Positions 1-12,826 of a stretch of DNA of 64,000 nucleotides are shown here, piece after piece. Origin of the DNA: Delphinus delphis (taxonomy: Eukaryota; Chordata; Mammalia; Artiodactyla; Delphinidae). Positions within the stretch are counted from its first letter, which is position 1; every line of letters starts with the position of its first letter. The stretch spans positions 25,923,730-25,987,729 of the forward strand of contig NC_082697.1 of NCBI RefSeq assembly GCF_949987515.2, given 5' to 3'. The position numbers and the translations under genes are program-made. Under the pieces are notes generated by a model, which made no database searches, was not told the DNA's origin, and saw only the letters and a program-made list of their open reading frames with translations.

Positions 1-492
1 AAGAAGCAGGTAAAGGAGATTGGAAAGGAGACAGAATTCATTAAATGAACATTGTGCTGTGTACTGAACCATACATAAATATTTTACATCATTATAAAGC
101 AAAATTAAAATTTATAAATGCAATCTCTAAAAGTAGGTAAAACTAATAAACCAAACTGTGTATCAAGCTGATGGCATAACCACACACAAATGAATTATTT
201 CAAGTGATTTTTAAATTGCAGTGATGTGTTAAATCCCTAGCAAAATATACCTAAGGCCAACAACAACAAGAAAAACCCTTTAGAGTATTCATATTGGTGG
301 TGGTAGTGCTGGTATTGTTATTCTGAGATTATTGGAAAAAGCAAATGAGTAATTATGTGGTTTCACTGGGAACCAGAATTTCCACATAAGAAAGGAGATA
401 TACATGTGAAACTGAAAAAGGTCAAGCAAAAAACCTATAGTCTTGAATTTGAATTGGAATTATCAACAAGAACTCATGAAACAGTTTATCTT

Positions 493-495
<3 letters not shown>

Positions 496-561
<66 letters not shown>
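496..561. repeat. (CA)33 microsatellite
   Basis: A pure AC/CA dinucleotide run of 66 nt. Confidence 0.98.
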
Positions 562-563
<2 letters not shown>

Positions 564-939
564 CATCTCAAGCAGAGCACAGCAGTTTCCTGAGCTGAGA
601 CAAGAATCAAAGTTCTGGTTGGCTAAAATGGCTTGAGGTTGCACAACAGAATTCCAGAGAGAAGGAAGCTTTGCAGAAGAATCTGCATAGGGTCTCTGCA
701 TATGTATACGGTGAAATTCCATTAGGCTGGGCAATGAATGGCTGAGTAATTCCCAGAGGTAATTCCACCAAACAGAAGGCCTAGAGACTTAGGAGTTACC
801 AACTAGTCAGAGTGGAGGGACATTGTTAACCATTGGAGGCATCCGGTAGAGACCCCAGAAGGGAAGTATCTTAGTAGGAAAGTTAAATCATCCTTAGAGA
901 AAAGGCTACTCTGACCTGCCCTAACAAAGCTTAAAAAAC

Positions 940-2235
940 AAGCCTCAAAGGGAGTAAACTAATCCAAAGGGAGTAACCTAATGACTTGCCAAAATAAAGC
1001 CCAACACTCTTGAAAGGAAGATAGACTGTAGCACTGAACATTGTAAAATTCACATTGTCAGCATCCAAACAAAAACTATTAGATACGCCAAGAAGGAGGA
1101 GAATATGACTCACAAGCAGAAGAGTCAACAGCAAAAGACCCAGAAATGACAGAGATGGAATTAGTAGACAAAGACTTAAAACAGCTACCATAAATGCATG
1201 CACTATGATCAAGGATTAAAAGAATGAACACAATGAGAAAAAAGGAAGATATAAAATAAGAAAAAAAAGGAATTTCTAATGATGAAAAATACATTATCGG
1301 TAATGAAAAATCCACTGGATCAGATTAAAAGCAAATTAGATACTGCAGGAGAAAAGATCAGTAGCAACAGACAGTATTCAAAATGAAGCACAGAAACAAA
1401 AGATTGTAAAAATTAACAGAGCATCAGTGACCTGTGGTATAATATAAAGTGGTCAAACACACATGTCTTTCCAGAAGAAACAGGACGACAGGAAAAAAAA
1501 ATTAAAGAAAAAATGGCTGAAAATATTTCAAATCTGACCCACAGATCTGAAAAGTTCACCATGGTACCTCATAATCAAATTGTCAAAACCTATAATACAG
1601 AGAAAAATCTTCAAAGCTGCAACAGAAAAAAGAGGGACACATATAAGAATTACCACAAACTTTTCATCAGAAACTATGCAAGAAAACAGAAGGATTGGCA
1701 TCTTTAAAATGCCGGGGGTGGGGGTGGGAACCTTTCAATGTATCTAGATAAAATAGCCTTCAAGGCAAAATAAAGACGTTGTCACACGAGGAAAAGCTGA
1801 GAGAATCTGTCACAGCATATCTGCACCACAGTACTGTTAAAGTTCTTCAGAAGGAAGGAAAACAGTAACAAATGGAAACCTGGACCTCCACAAAGAAATG
1901 AAGAATACTAGAAATGGTAAATATGTGGGTAAAATAAGACTTTTCCCCCCATTTTTAAATTTCTTTATAAGAATTGTTTAAAGCAAAAGTAGTAATGCTT
2001 TGTGACATGTATAACCTATATAGAAGTAGAATGTATGAAAAGAATAGCACAAAGACTAGGAGGGGGTAAATGGAAGAACAGCATCACAAGGATGCTACAT
2101 TTTATGTGAAATGTATAATACTATTTAAAGGTAGTCTGTGAGAAGTTAAAGATGCATTTTGTAAATAATAAAGCAACCTCTGGAGAAAAAACAGATATAG
2201 TTAATAAGCTAACAGTGATGATAAAAGGGAATATT
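940..2235 (+). mobile_element. Degenerate L1 LINE, upstream part
   Basis: A-rich, stop-filled sequence with phrases typical of old L1 copies. It continues after two younger insertions at 2550-2790 and 3031-3120. There, stop-broken frames resemble the ORF2 endonuclease region (Ser-Asp-Trp-Ile-Lys type and Ala-Gly-Trp-Ala-Ile-Ser). I am unsure of the subfamily and of the left edge. Confidence 0.55.
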
Positions 2236-2250
2236 AAAAATACTCAATCC

Positions 2251-2534
2251 AGGGGTAAGGTGGTGGGGGGAGGGATAAATTAGGAATTTGGGATTAACAG
2301 ATACACACTACTATATATAAAATAGATAAACAAGGGTCTACTGCATAGCACAGGGAACTATATTCATTATCTTGTAATAACCTATAATGGAAAAGAATCT
2401 GAAAAAGAATAGATATATATGTATATATATATAGCTGAATCACTTTGCTGTACACCTGAAACACTGTAAATCAACTATGCGTCTATTAAAAAATTTTAAT
2501 AAATAAATGTCTCAAAGAAATATGAATAAAAAAT
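2251..2534 (+). mobile_element. 5'-truncated L1 3' end with 15-bp target duplication
   Basis: This is the 3'UTR of a cetartiodactyl-type L1, recognisable by the CTGCATAGCACAGGGAACTA phrase and the A-rich tail. AAAAATACTCAATCC occurs at 2236-2250 and again at 2535-2549 as an exact target-site duplication. It is inserted into an older L1. Confidence 0.85.
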
Positions 2535-2800
2535 AAAAATACTCAATCCAAAAGAAGGCAGGAAAAGAAAAGAAGGAAAATAGGACAAAGAGAAAACAAA
2601 GAGCTAGATGGAAGACTTAATCCAACCTTATCAATAATTACACGAAATGTATATGGTCCAAGCATCCTAATTAAAAGGTAGAAATTATTAGACTGGATAA
2701 AAATAAGTAAGATCCAACTAAAAATATAAAGAAACATGAAAGACATAGACAGGTTAACAGCAAAAGGATGGAAAAATATACCATGCAAAAACTAACTATA

Positions 2801-3019
2801 GGGCTTCCCTGGTAGCGCAGTGGTTGAGAGTCCGCCTGCCGATGCAGGGGACACGGGTTCGTGCCCTGGTCCGGGGGGATCCCACATGCCATGGAGCGGC
2901 TGGGCCCATGAGCCATGGCCGCTGAGCCTGCGCATCCGGAGCCTGTGTTCCGCAACGGGAGAGGCCACAGCAGTGAGAGGCCCGCGTACCGCCAAAAAAA
3001 CAAACAAACAAACAAAAAA
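2801..3019 (+). mobile_element. CHR SINE (short form)
   Basis: tRNA-like head, CHR body and an A-rich (CAAA)n tail. Flanks AACTAACTATA (2790-2800) and AACTAATTATA (3020-3030) are a target duplication with one mismatch. It splits the old L1. Confidence 0.92.
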
Positions 3020-3120
3020 AACTAATTATAAGACAGCTGGATGGGCTATATCAATAACAAAATAGACTTCAGGAAAAAAATAATACTGCCGGGGGAAAAA
3101 AGAAAAAATTTTACTAAAGA

Positions 3121-3416
3121 ACAAAAAACTTGAATGTAAGATTATATAGCCACTTTGGAAAACAGGTTGGTTGTTTCTTAGAAAAGTAAACAGTAATTAC
3201 AACACAACTCAGCAATTCCACTCCTAGGCATCTACCCAAGAGGAATTAAAACGTTTATCACAAGACTTGTCTACAAATATTCATAGCACTACTCTTAGTA
3301 GTCCAAAGAAGAAAACAATCCAAACGTCCATCAGCTGAGGAATGGATAAGCAAAACATGGTAGATCCATACAATGGGATATTATTCAGCACTGAAAAGGA
3401 ACAAATTATTGATATA
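3121..3416 (+). mobile_element. L1 3' region, left half
   Basis: It carries the common L1 phrases for 'tested sites' near the 3' end (CAGCAATTCCACTCCTAGG, TCCATACAATGGGATATTAT). It continues after the DNA transposon at 4048-4330, then as a decayed tail with a repeated GGGTGAATTTTACTGTA at about 4370 and 4604. Confidence 0.75.
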
Positions 3417-4045
3417 CAGTAGTCCCCCCTTATCCATGGGGAATATGTTCCAAGACCCCCAGTGGAAGCCTGAAACCGAGATAGTACCGAACTCTCTCTC
3501 TATATATACTACGTTTTTTCCTATACATACACACCAATGATAAAGTTTATAAGTTAGGCACAGTAAGAGATTAACAACAATAATAATAAAATAGAACTAT
3601 AGTAAGAGTTATGTAGATGTGGTCTCTGTCTCAAAATTATCTTACTATACTGTACTCACCCTTCTTATTGTGATGATATGAGATGAAAAAAGCCTACATG
3701 ATGAGATGAAGTGAGGTGAATGATGTAGGCATTGTGACGTAGTGTTAGGCTACTATTGACCTTCTTCAAGAGGAAGATCATCTGCTTCAGGTAATCCTAG
3801 ATCACTGAGCCATGACAACATCAGTGGTTGGGTGCCAGGAGGAGATGATGTCGATGGTTGGTGATCACAGGCGGGACAGCACAGGATGGCTCAAGATTTC
3901 ACCACACTACTCAGTACAGTGTGCAATTTAATACTTATGAATTGTTGACTTCTGGAATTTTCCAGTTAGTATTTTCAGACTGCAGTTGACCACCAGTTAC
4001 TGAAACTGCAGAAAGTGAAACCTCGGGTAAGGGGGAACTATACTG
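3417..4045 (+). mobile_element. Tigger/MER2-like DNA transposon (non-autonomous)
   Basis: The ends are imperfect inverted repeats: CAGTAGTCCCCCCTTA at the left and TAAGGGGGAACTATACTG at the right. The copy is bounded by TA on both sides (3415-3416, 4046-4047), the target preference of pogo/Tigger elements. It is 629 bp long, has no transposase frame and splits an L1. The family name is from memory. Confidence 0.75.
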
Positions 4046-4047
4046 TA

Positions 4048-4640
4048 CGTTACAAGATAGCTAAATCTCAGATACCTCACACTAAGCGAAGGAAGCCAGA
4101 CTCAAAAGGCTACATAATGTATAAATCAATCTACATGACATTGTGGAAAAGGCATAACTGCAAGGATAGAAAACAAATCAATAGCTGGCCAGGAGCTGGG
4201 GTCGGGAGAGGAACTGACTACAAAAAAGCAAGGGGGTAGTTTCTGGGGTGATGAAACTGTTCTGTATCTTAATTATGGTGGCAGTTACACATCTGTATGT
4301 GTCTGTCAAAACTCAAAGGACTAAAAAAAAACAAAAAACAAAAAACTCAAAGGACTATAACCGGAAAAGGGTGAATTTTACTGTATATAAATATAAAACT
4401 GAATTTTTAGGGGAGGGAGAAGCATGTTTTAGCAAAAGCATTTACTGGAGCAACTGCATTCAAGACACGTATGGCATACCTTTAAATAGCACTGTTAAAA
4501 TGCCAAATAAAATGTCAACACAAATGTGAACTAAAAAAAAAAATGAATTTTTTAAAAAAACTCATAGAGCTGTACACTAGTACACTGTACACTAATACAT
4601 CAAAATGGGTGAATTTTACTGTAGGTAAATGATACCGTAT
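4048..4640 (+). mobile_element. L1 3' region, right half and decayed tail
   Basis: Resumes the L1 interrupted at 3416 (AAGCGAAGGAAGCCAGACTC, TTTCTGGGGTGATGAAACTG). The 4330-4640 portion is A-rich with an internal duplication. Confidence 0.7.
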
Positions 4641-4657
4641 TTTAAAAACTGAACAAA

Positions 4658-4939
4658 CGGGGCTTTCCTGGTGGCGCAGTGGTTGAGAGTCCGCCTGCCA
4701 ATGCAGGGGACACGGGTTCGAGCCCTGGTCTGGGAAGATCCCACATGCCGCGGAGCAACTAAGCCCGTGAGCCACAACTACTGAGCCTGCGCGTCTGGAG
4801 CCTGTGCTCCTCAACAAGAGAGGCCGCGACAGTGAGAGGCCCGCGCACCGCGATGAAGAGTGGCCCCCACTCCCCGCAACTAGAGAAAACCCTTGCACAG
4901 GAACGAAGACCCAACACAGCCAAAAAATTAAAATAAATT

Positions 4940-4965
<26 letters not shown>
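4658..4965 (+). mobile_element. CHR-2-like SINE (long form)
   Basis: CHR head plus the extra ACTAGAGAAA…GACCCAACACAGCC 3' module and a long A tail. AAAAACTGAACAAA at 4644-4657 and 4966-4979 is an exact 14-bp target duplication. Confidence 0.92.
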
Positions 4966-4970
<5 letters not shown>

Positions 4971-4979
4971 CTGAACAAA

Positions 4980-6090
4980 GATACTAATTTACACCCACAA
5001 TACTCAGGCTGTGGAACAGCAGGAATTCTCATGTACTACGAAAGCAATGTAAATTCATACGATTACTTTACAAATTCATACGATTACATACGAAAAACAG
5101 CTGTACTACCTAGTCATGATGATTAGGTGCAAAACCTCCTGGTCAGTCCCATTCCTAGCAAGGTACACACCCTAGAGAAGCTACCGAACACATGCGCCAA
5201 GAGACGTACAAGAGTATTCAACGCAGCAGTGTTTGTTACAGCGAGAACTAGAAACAACCCAAATGCACACCAAGAGCAGAATGGACAAAGAAATCACGGA
5301 ATATTCACACCATAAGACAGCATATAGCAGAAAATATGATGTATTTCAATTAAATGCACCAACACACATCAAGCTCAGAAATGATAAGCACAAAGCAGCA
5401 AGTGAGAGAAAAATACATACAACGTGATTCCATTCACATAAAGATATTTTTAAAGCATGTTCAGCAATATATACACATGTGGATAAACCTGGAAATAAAA
5501 GCAAGGTAATGATTAATATGAAAATTAGAACAGTGGTTATCTTCCACAGCGAGAGAAAGGGATATGCGCAGAGGTTTCAAAGAGTGCAGAGGATGTTCTG
5601 TTCTTGAGCTGGCTGGTGGATACAGTGTGCAGTTTATTTCTCAGTTATTATTATCTAAAATAACAAAATTTGCATATATTCTCTTTTGTATAGTTTATAT
5701 ATTTCACAATTTTTAAAAGTTAAAAACAACATATTCTCAAAGTAAGACACATCACACCCAGTAGCCTTCATAGGCATGTTCTACCAAAAAAACCCAAATA
5801 ATCTCTGTCTTAAAGAGACTACTGCAAAAATCAATGGAGGGAAAACAGCACAGCTTGTTTTAATACCAAAACATGGCAAGGTTTGAAATCAAAATATCAG
5901 ATCGGTCACTTATGAACACAGATGTAAGAATCCTAAATAAATTATTCATACTCTAAATCCAACGATGTGTTATTTAAAAGAAAACCATGTCAAAGTGACA
6001 TTTATCCTAGGAATACAAGGATGCTTGAGCACTGGAAAAAATTCTACTGAACTAATTCACTATATTACCAAATTAAAAGAAATAAACTAT
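4980..6090 (+). mobile_element. Decayed L1 3'UTR and ORF2 fragments
   Basis: 5126-5740 has old L1 3'-end phrases (AACAACCCAAATGCACACCA and relatives). 5750-6090 resembles a broken ORF2 segment. There is no intact frame. Confidence 0.55.
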
Positions 6091-6099
6091 GATTCATTT

Positions 6100-6636
6100 A
6101 CTCACACAAATACTGAGTACCTACTTTTTCCTAGGGGCTGAAGAGACGGCATTAACTAAAATTAAAAACTCCTCCCTTAGAGGACTAGTTCTAGTCAAAG
6201 GAGACATACAATAACAATAAGCAAAACATATATAATATGGTATATCACACAGTGATAAATACCAAGAAAAAAAACGTCAGGCAGGGAACAGGGGGACTGG
6301 GAGAGCTATGCGGTGTGGAGGCATCAGGGTGCAATTCGAGCACAGACTTGAACGAGGTGGGGGAGCGAGGCATGAAGGTGTTTGGGGAAAAGCACTGCAG
6401 ACAGCTGAAGCAGCACAGGCAAAATCCTGGAGACGAATAGCGATTGCATGTTAAAGGATCACCAAAGAAGCCACTGTGTTTGTCAAGCAGAGTGAACAAG
6501 GGGAGAGAGTAAGAGGAAGAGAGATGGGAGTGAGGGTGGGACGAAGATGGCGAAAGGGCACTGCAAGCAACTCTAAGGATTTTGGCCTTTACCCTGAGTG
6601 AAGCGGGGTGGGAGGAATGACACAGTCTGACTGAAC
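6100..6636 (+). repeat. Old dispersed repeat, family not named (copy 1)
   Basis: Shares its layout with 7600-8160, 10935-11410, 38745-39080 and 55230-55740: a TACTGAGCACCTACT-like head, a GGAGAGA…CAATAA middle, then GTTCCAGGCAGAGG…GGCCTGA-like and TCTGGCTGC-like blocks. It resumes after a SINE at 6846-6950. It is mammal-wide in my memory, but I cannot name the family with confidence. Confidence 0.5.
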
Positions 6637-6845
6637 TTTTTTTTTTTTTTTTGCGGTACGCGGGCCTCTCACTGCTGTGGTCTCTCCCATTGTGGAGCAC
6701 AGGCTCCGGACGCGCAGGCTCAGCGGCCATGGCTCACGGGCCCAGCCGCTCAGCGGCATGTGGGATCTTCCCGGACCGGGGCACGAACCCGTGTCCCCTG
6801 CATCGGCAGGCGGACTCTCAACCACTGCGCCACCAGGGAAGCCCC
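6637..6845 (-). mobile_element. CHR SINE (short form)
   Basis: Poly-T at the left, then the reverse complement of the CHR body ending CACCAGGGAAGCCCC. Inserted in the old dispersed repeat. Confidence 0.92.
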
Positions 6846-7599
6846 TCTATGAGCTTTTAAAAAAATTTCCTGGCTCCAGTGTTGAGGAGGGTGGCAAGAG
6901 CAAAGTAAGGAGACCAGTTAGGAAGCTATTACAGTAATCTAGGAGATACTGAAAAGACCCAAGCAGATTCATCCCCTAAATTCCAGACAGGCTCAGAACT
7001 TAAACCAGGTACATGGCAGACAAGGATGAGGTATGGAATTGAGAACATGGGAATTGCTAAGTCTACATTAGGAGGAGATGGGCACCCCTACTCCAGTACC
7101 ATACATCTAAGTGACAACCAGCACCTACTGCTGCAGGAGACAAGTGAAGCCACAAAACCACAATACACTGAAGTTCCCGCTAATATTTAAGAGTCAAGAA
7201 TAGCCCTCAACCAAAAATCATCAGACATTTGAGTAAGACATGCGGAGTGCAAAAAGACCCACACTAAAGCATATAATCATGGAAATAAGATCCTAAAAGT
7301 TTTCAGGGAGAGGCAATAGAAAAAAGAAGGCAGGCAAACACAGAATCTCAGGAATCAATACGGCACTAGATTTCAAAGGCAACACTGGACATTACTTTTT
7401 CTTTCTTTTGAGAAAACAAAGCTTACACTTTGGAGGTTTTCAAACACTCCATTCCCTGAAAAAGAGATCCTGATAAACATTCTGTACTACATGTTTCAAT
7501 TTTAATACTAACAATTACTATTCTGAACCAATTCTACTGTTTGGCATAGAGAACTGCTACCAATCAAGTCATAACAACCTCCTTCTATGCTTTTTCCAC

Positions 7600-8160
7600 T
7601 GCATTTATCTAACAAACATTTTTAAGCACCTACTATGAGAGATGCTGAGGATATAGCCCAGAACAAAATAATACAGATTCTCTGCCCTAAGACCTGGTCA
7701 GGAGAGACATCAAACAATCATCCAAATAATTATATAATTATAAAGTTGTAAGTGAAAAGAAGTAAAGTTCAGGGCACAACAGGAAAACCCAATTTAGAGA
7801 GAAGGCTCCTCTAAGGGACTGAGATTTAAGTTGATACTCATTAAGTTGAGCCAGGCAGAAGTGGAGAGAAGAGAGTTCCAAATAGAAGACCCTAAAACTG
7901 GAAAGAGCTTAAGGAATTCAAAGAACTGAAAGAAGGGCAGTGTGGCTGAGCAAGGTTTGGATTTTTTGGTAAACACCATAGGAAACCACAGACTTGAATC
8001 AAATAGAGATGTGTCATGATCAAATTGTTTTTTAAAAAACCCCTCTGGCTGCTTTGTGGATTACAAAAGAGCAAACTGGATTCTAAGGAGGCAAAAGTGA
8101 AAGCAAGTAGACCAGGCAGGAGCTATTTCAGTAGCTAGCGTACAAGGATAACTTAGACTA
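7600..8160 (+). repeat. Old dispersed repeat (copy 2)
   Basis: Most complete copy: head AAGCACCTACTATGAG, middle with CAAACAATCATCC, then GAGTTCCAAATAGAAG and CTCTGGCTGCTTTGTGGA near the end. Confidence 0.5.
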
Positions 8161-10592
8161 AGGTGGCAGTGGAAATGCAGACCAAAAAAAAATAAGGAGT
8201 TTTAAAAAAATTGCCAGGAGTTAATTTACCAAAGAAAAGCTGGCATAAAGAGCCAAAGAGAAAACTAAAACAAAAGGATTACCTGACTGGAAAAGCACAC
8301 ATTTCAAAGCCCATCTAGTACAACTGAATCGAAGAAGACAGCATCTTCCAGAAGAAAATAGACATCTTTTTTGGCTCCCTGTTCTTCTCCTGCCTCATGA
8401 TGCACAAAGAATTTGAAGTCATTCTTTCAGAACCTTGAGTATGCATCTCACATATTTGAGAGCCAACTCATTCGGGAGAAACTTAGAATATCCTGACCTG
8501 TCCTCCGTCTGTTAAATACCAACCTCTCAAATAACCAAAAACATGACTTCATACCATTTACTTAAACTCTCTCAGGCTGTTTCCCCCATTAGTACAGGAG
8601 TAGGAAACACATTTATGTTTCAAGAGACCAACGTGAGCAGTACGATGCCTGTCTGGAATATAGTTAGCACTCGATTAAGCATCAGTTTCATCTTTTCCAC
8701 CAGATTATGTAAACTAGAATAAGAAGCAACTTTCTGACACTAAACAAGTTCCTCAAACAACCCTCCCCAAAAGTCTGATATGAAGGATTGAGAAGAGATC
8801 AAACGCAGTTTTCATACTGGCTGACCACAGAAAAGTTTAAGCATTTTTTCACACAGTCCCAAGGAAGCCTGAAGTACATACAAGCTCCTCATTTTCCTAG
8901 AACCCTGATGCTTTAAAATAACACTTAAAAAATGTTTATAACCTTTTTGTTAAAATATATATATACTGCTTTAGAAACCTTGAAATTATCATCCTGCCCA
9001 CCCCTCTGAGCTATAAAAAATAATTCCAGTGGTAGTGCTTTCCAAACCTCTGTTCCCTGACCTTTATCATTTACCACTTCATTCTTACAGGGCTTTGAAC
9101 TTCTGGAGGTAGCGGGACAAAAGGCTGCTCACCTCTTAGGCAAACCAGAGTCTAACCAGGGCTCCATTAACAATCAAGTCCTCTTTTCTCCCTGAGCTTG
9201 CTGAATATCCTGTCAGACAACAGAATACCCCATTTTTCAAAGGTGGATCCAGGCGGCCCTCGAGAATTACTCCAATAAGGAAACTTTTACCAAATGACGG
9301 GTCAAAGCCTCCATCAAGACCAAACTGCTGCTACCACTAACCAGAGTAAATGGTACTGCTCTACTAAGTAGGCCTTCTATGCAGTACAGAGTGGGAAAGG
9401 GTTTGTAATAAAACAGTCAGCCTCCAGTAAATACCAAATGCATCACAAAAGAACAGGAAAGAAAAATATCCAGGGCCGACTTACTTTTCACACAAAATAG
9501 TCTAGATGCTAAAATGTGAGCACAGGAAGGATCTTCACTGAATTTTCACTCTAGGGGGTTTTCAACAGAGCTCCTGGGTCTGGGAAAGATGCCTTGGGTG
9601 CTTGGAGAATGGGATAGGGATGGCAGAATCCACGACAGATGGAGAAGCGGGGTCTTCATGCTTGTTTCAACCAGAGCAGTTTCACAGTCATCTACATCAT
9701 GCAGCTCCATTTCATGATATGAAAGGTTTTACACCTGAAGTATTTAAATGACCAATCTATTTCAACTTCTCAGTGTTAGAGACAAAGAAGTATAAATGGA
9801 GATATTCCATAGGACCTGAGGCACTATGCTGGACCCCAGACCTCAAGCTGACTCCAGTGCTCTTACTACCACCATATACCACTCACTCTGGTACAGAAAA
9901 GAATGACCACGATCAGAAATGCCAATATGATTAATGCAGAGGGCAGAAATTCAAACCAACCACCCATAACTGAAGAGTACAAATCTAAGGACATGAAAAG
10001 CTACTTTTGCTTAACAATTATAAGAATTTTCATTACGAGAATAAAACTAACATTCTGAGAAGTATCAAGGCACTCATAAGACGCTTTAAAAAGATGAAGT
10101 AACCAAAGATCCTAAAACCTGAAGAAAAACTCTTTATTCTGAATTGGCATAATGAAAAGAAATCAAACTCAAAAGGTAGGGCCGTGGGTTCTAGTCCCAA
10201 CTTGGCCAAATGCATTTGTTGCAAGGACACACGGTCATGGGTAAACCTAATCTGTTAGAAGTTCAGTTTTCTACCTGCAAAATGCAAATGAACCGGATGA
10301 TTTGAGAGCCCCTTCCACACTAAAATTCTAGAATTCTACGCACTAAAAAGATCATATATTTGATAAAGCTAACACAGACTATAAAAGACATCATCTAAAA
10401 ACGTCACTACCATTTTATATGAAAGAAATTCTTTTTTCTAACAAAGATGATGACCAAAGTTCAAAACTAAAAAGAATAACATGATACCTAAAAGATACCT
10501 AAAACATTCAAACTGTTTCTAATGGCTCAGTTTCTGCCTTCAGCAATTAGAAGAACCACATTATGGCCACAGCCTGGGAAAGATTTCTTTCT

Positions 10593-10715
10593 TTTTTTTC
10601 TTTTTTGCCACACCACGCATGGCATGTGGGATCTTAGTTCCCCAACTAGGGATCAAACCCACGCCCCCTGCACTGGAAGCGTGGAGTTTCACCACTGGAC
10701 CACTGGGGAAGTCCC
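10593..10715 (-). mobile_element. tRNA-derived SINE, about 120-bp form
   Basis: T-rich left end and tRNA-like body ending CCACTGGGGAAGTCCC. Flanks AAGATTTCTTTCT and AAGATTTATTTCT (right copy 10716-10728) form a target duplication with one mismatch. Confidence 0.85.
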
Positions 10716-10934
10716 AAGATTTATTTCTAGTGTCAGCAGATTCTTTCACAGATTAACGTAGAATTGCTCTAAAGAGAGCAAGAAAAAAAAAAAAGGGTTC
10801 TTAGAAGTTGCCTTGCTGAGAAGAAAAAATAACCCAGAATATGCATATTCTATAATAAAACATATAAAAGAAAGGTAGACTACAAGGAGAACTAGTTGGC
10901 TTAAGATATTGATGATGCTATCTTCTACTTTCCA

Positions 10935-11410
10935 TTCAGCCAATATTTATTACATTATGTACTATTTGCCAGACACAGGAGATACAGTGAAAACCAAGTC
11001 CCTGCACTGACATTCAAGTGGAGGGAGGCTAATGATAACCAAGTAACCAAACAAACAAGGTAGGACTGTGAAACAACCAAAACCCTCATAATGTTGTGGA
11101 ACTGGAACTACCGTTAGAGAAAGCCTCACTGAGAAGGTACTTCTGGACTAACAACCAAATGACAAGAAGTTACCCCAGAGCTTTCCAGACATAGGGGCTA
11201 GCAAGTGCAAGGGCTCTGAGGTGGACACAAGTTTGGGGCCTTTGAGAAACAGAGTAAATGAAGGCCAGGGTGGCTGAAGTATAATGACCGAGGAGAAGGT
11301 GCCAGGAGAGATCAAAGAGGTAGGCAAGGGCCACGCAGGACAGTGGATGATATGACTTGCATTTTTAGAAGCCCACTTTGCTTGATGCGTACCTATCAAA
11401 AATCAAAATG
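10935..11410 (+). repeat. Old dispersed repeat (copy 3)
   Basis: Same block order as copy 2, including GCAAGTGCAAGGGCTCTGAG and GGCCAGGGTGGCTGAAG. Confidence 0.5.
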
Positions 11411-12506
11411 GATTCTGGTCCTGCCTCGCAAATGACAGACTCTATGATTTGACTGTATGGAAGTCTCCTCAGTATTTAATGGTAATATAAATAGTTCTGG
11501 AATCACCGCAAGTGTGGAGTTGTATATGAAAAACTTAATTGTAGATCTATAAATAACATTGTGAAACTGCAAAAATTACCTCCTTCTCGTCCTCCATTTG
11601 CTTTTCTTTTATTTGCAAACAGTGAATTTTAATGGATGGATACTTTAAGTGTAGTCATTTATTTTTTTACCAAGAAGATCTTTTAATACTTTAAAAATAT
11701 ATATTCTACATACTAAAAAGATTCAACTGGACTTGTTAGTTGAATTAAAGGACCCCCCTAAGGCTGAGCCCTCTATCACTACATAAGGTATAATAAAGTG
11801 CAAATGGCCATGACACTTTGACTTGAGCATCATTCCACAATAAAACTGAACAATGTTCAGATGACTGCAGTCATGACTGACAGTGAGTGCTGCAATGACA
11901 ACTCACAACCCAGGTTAAACTCATCAATGACACAAACACCTAGTCACAAAAGCAAAGTAGTTCAGCATGACAGTCATAAAAATGTAGAACACTACAAAGG
12001 AGCTCTCACTGGTTTTACAAGGATGGGAAATTCCAAGTGTAAAAAACAATATAAATCCCACCTCTAACCAGGCAATGATGGACACTGACAGCTGACTTCA
12101 GGAAAAGCTTAAGAAAAGCAACTCAAAACAAGAATTCAAAGCATGGATAGATTTCACCTCTCCCACACATCCCTGAGTACTAATTCTAAGGCCTGATGCA
12201 AGCATCTACATATAGTGTCAAATGTACCATCGCATTACCCAGAACAACTTTTATCAGAGAAGGAACCCTGTGGCATGCCCCCAAAGACTCCAGCTTATCA
12301 GTAAAGCTTTGGTAACCATAGATAAGTCCACACAAATGTATTCAGAACTGAAAAAACTCCTATTTTCAACTAAGTAGTGAAACCACATGGTTTCTGACGT
12401 TGATGGCCCACTAGAAGAGATTTCCAGGCAGTGGGGAGAAAAATACCAAGCCATTCTGCACATGCTTCTCCTTAACACATGAGAAACAGACCAAAAAAAT
12501 GCCACA

Positions 12507-12826
12507 GGACTTCTCTGGTGGTGCAGTGGTTAAGAACCCACCTGCCAATGCAGGGGACGAGGGTTCGAGCCCTGGTCCGGGAAGATCCCACACGCCGCAG
12601 AACTAAGCCCACGCGCCACAACTACTGAAGCCTGCGTGCCTAGAGCCTGCAAGCCACAACTACTGAGCCTGCACTCTAGAGCCCATGAGCCACAACAAGA
12701 GAAGCCACCAAAATGAGAAGCCCGCGCACCACAACGAAGAGTAGCCCCCGCTAGCCACAACTAGAGAAAGCCTGCGTGCAGCAACGAAGACCCAACGCAG
12801 CCAAAAATAAAGAAAGAATATTTTTA
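12507..12826 (+). mobile_element. CHR-2-like SINE (long form)
   Basis: Starts GGACTTCTCTGGTGGTGCAG, has several CCACAACTACTGA modules and ends GACCCAACGCAGCC plus an A-rich tail. Confidence 0.92.

Noticed and set aside
496..561. CA repeat as a CRISPR-like array
   Set aside because: A simple dinucleotide repeat in a mammalian intron; no spacers, and the window is not prokaryotic.
6639..6845. tRNA genes at the heads of SINEs
   Set aside because: SINE heads keep A/B-box-like text but do not form an intact tRNA with a matching acceptor stem.
6651..6860. Repeated short frames of the type Gly-Leu-Ser-Leu-Leu-Trp found at many sites
   Set aside because: They are translations of CHR SINE copies and not genes; the same peptide recurs wherever the SINE does.
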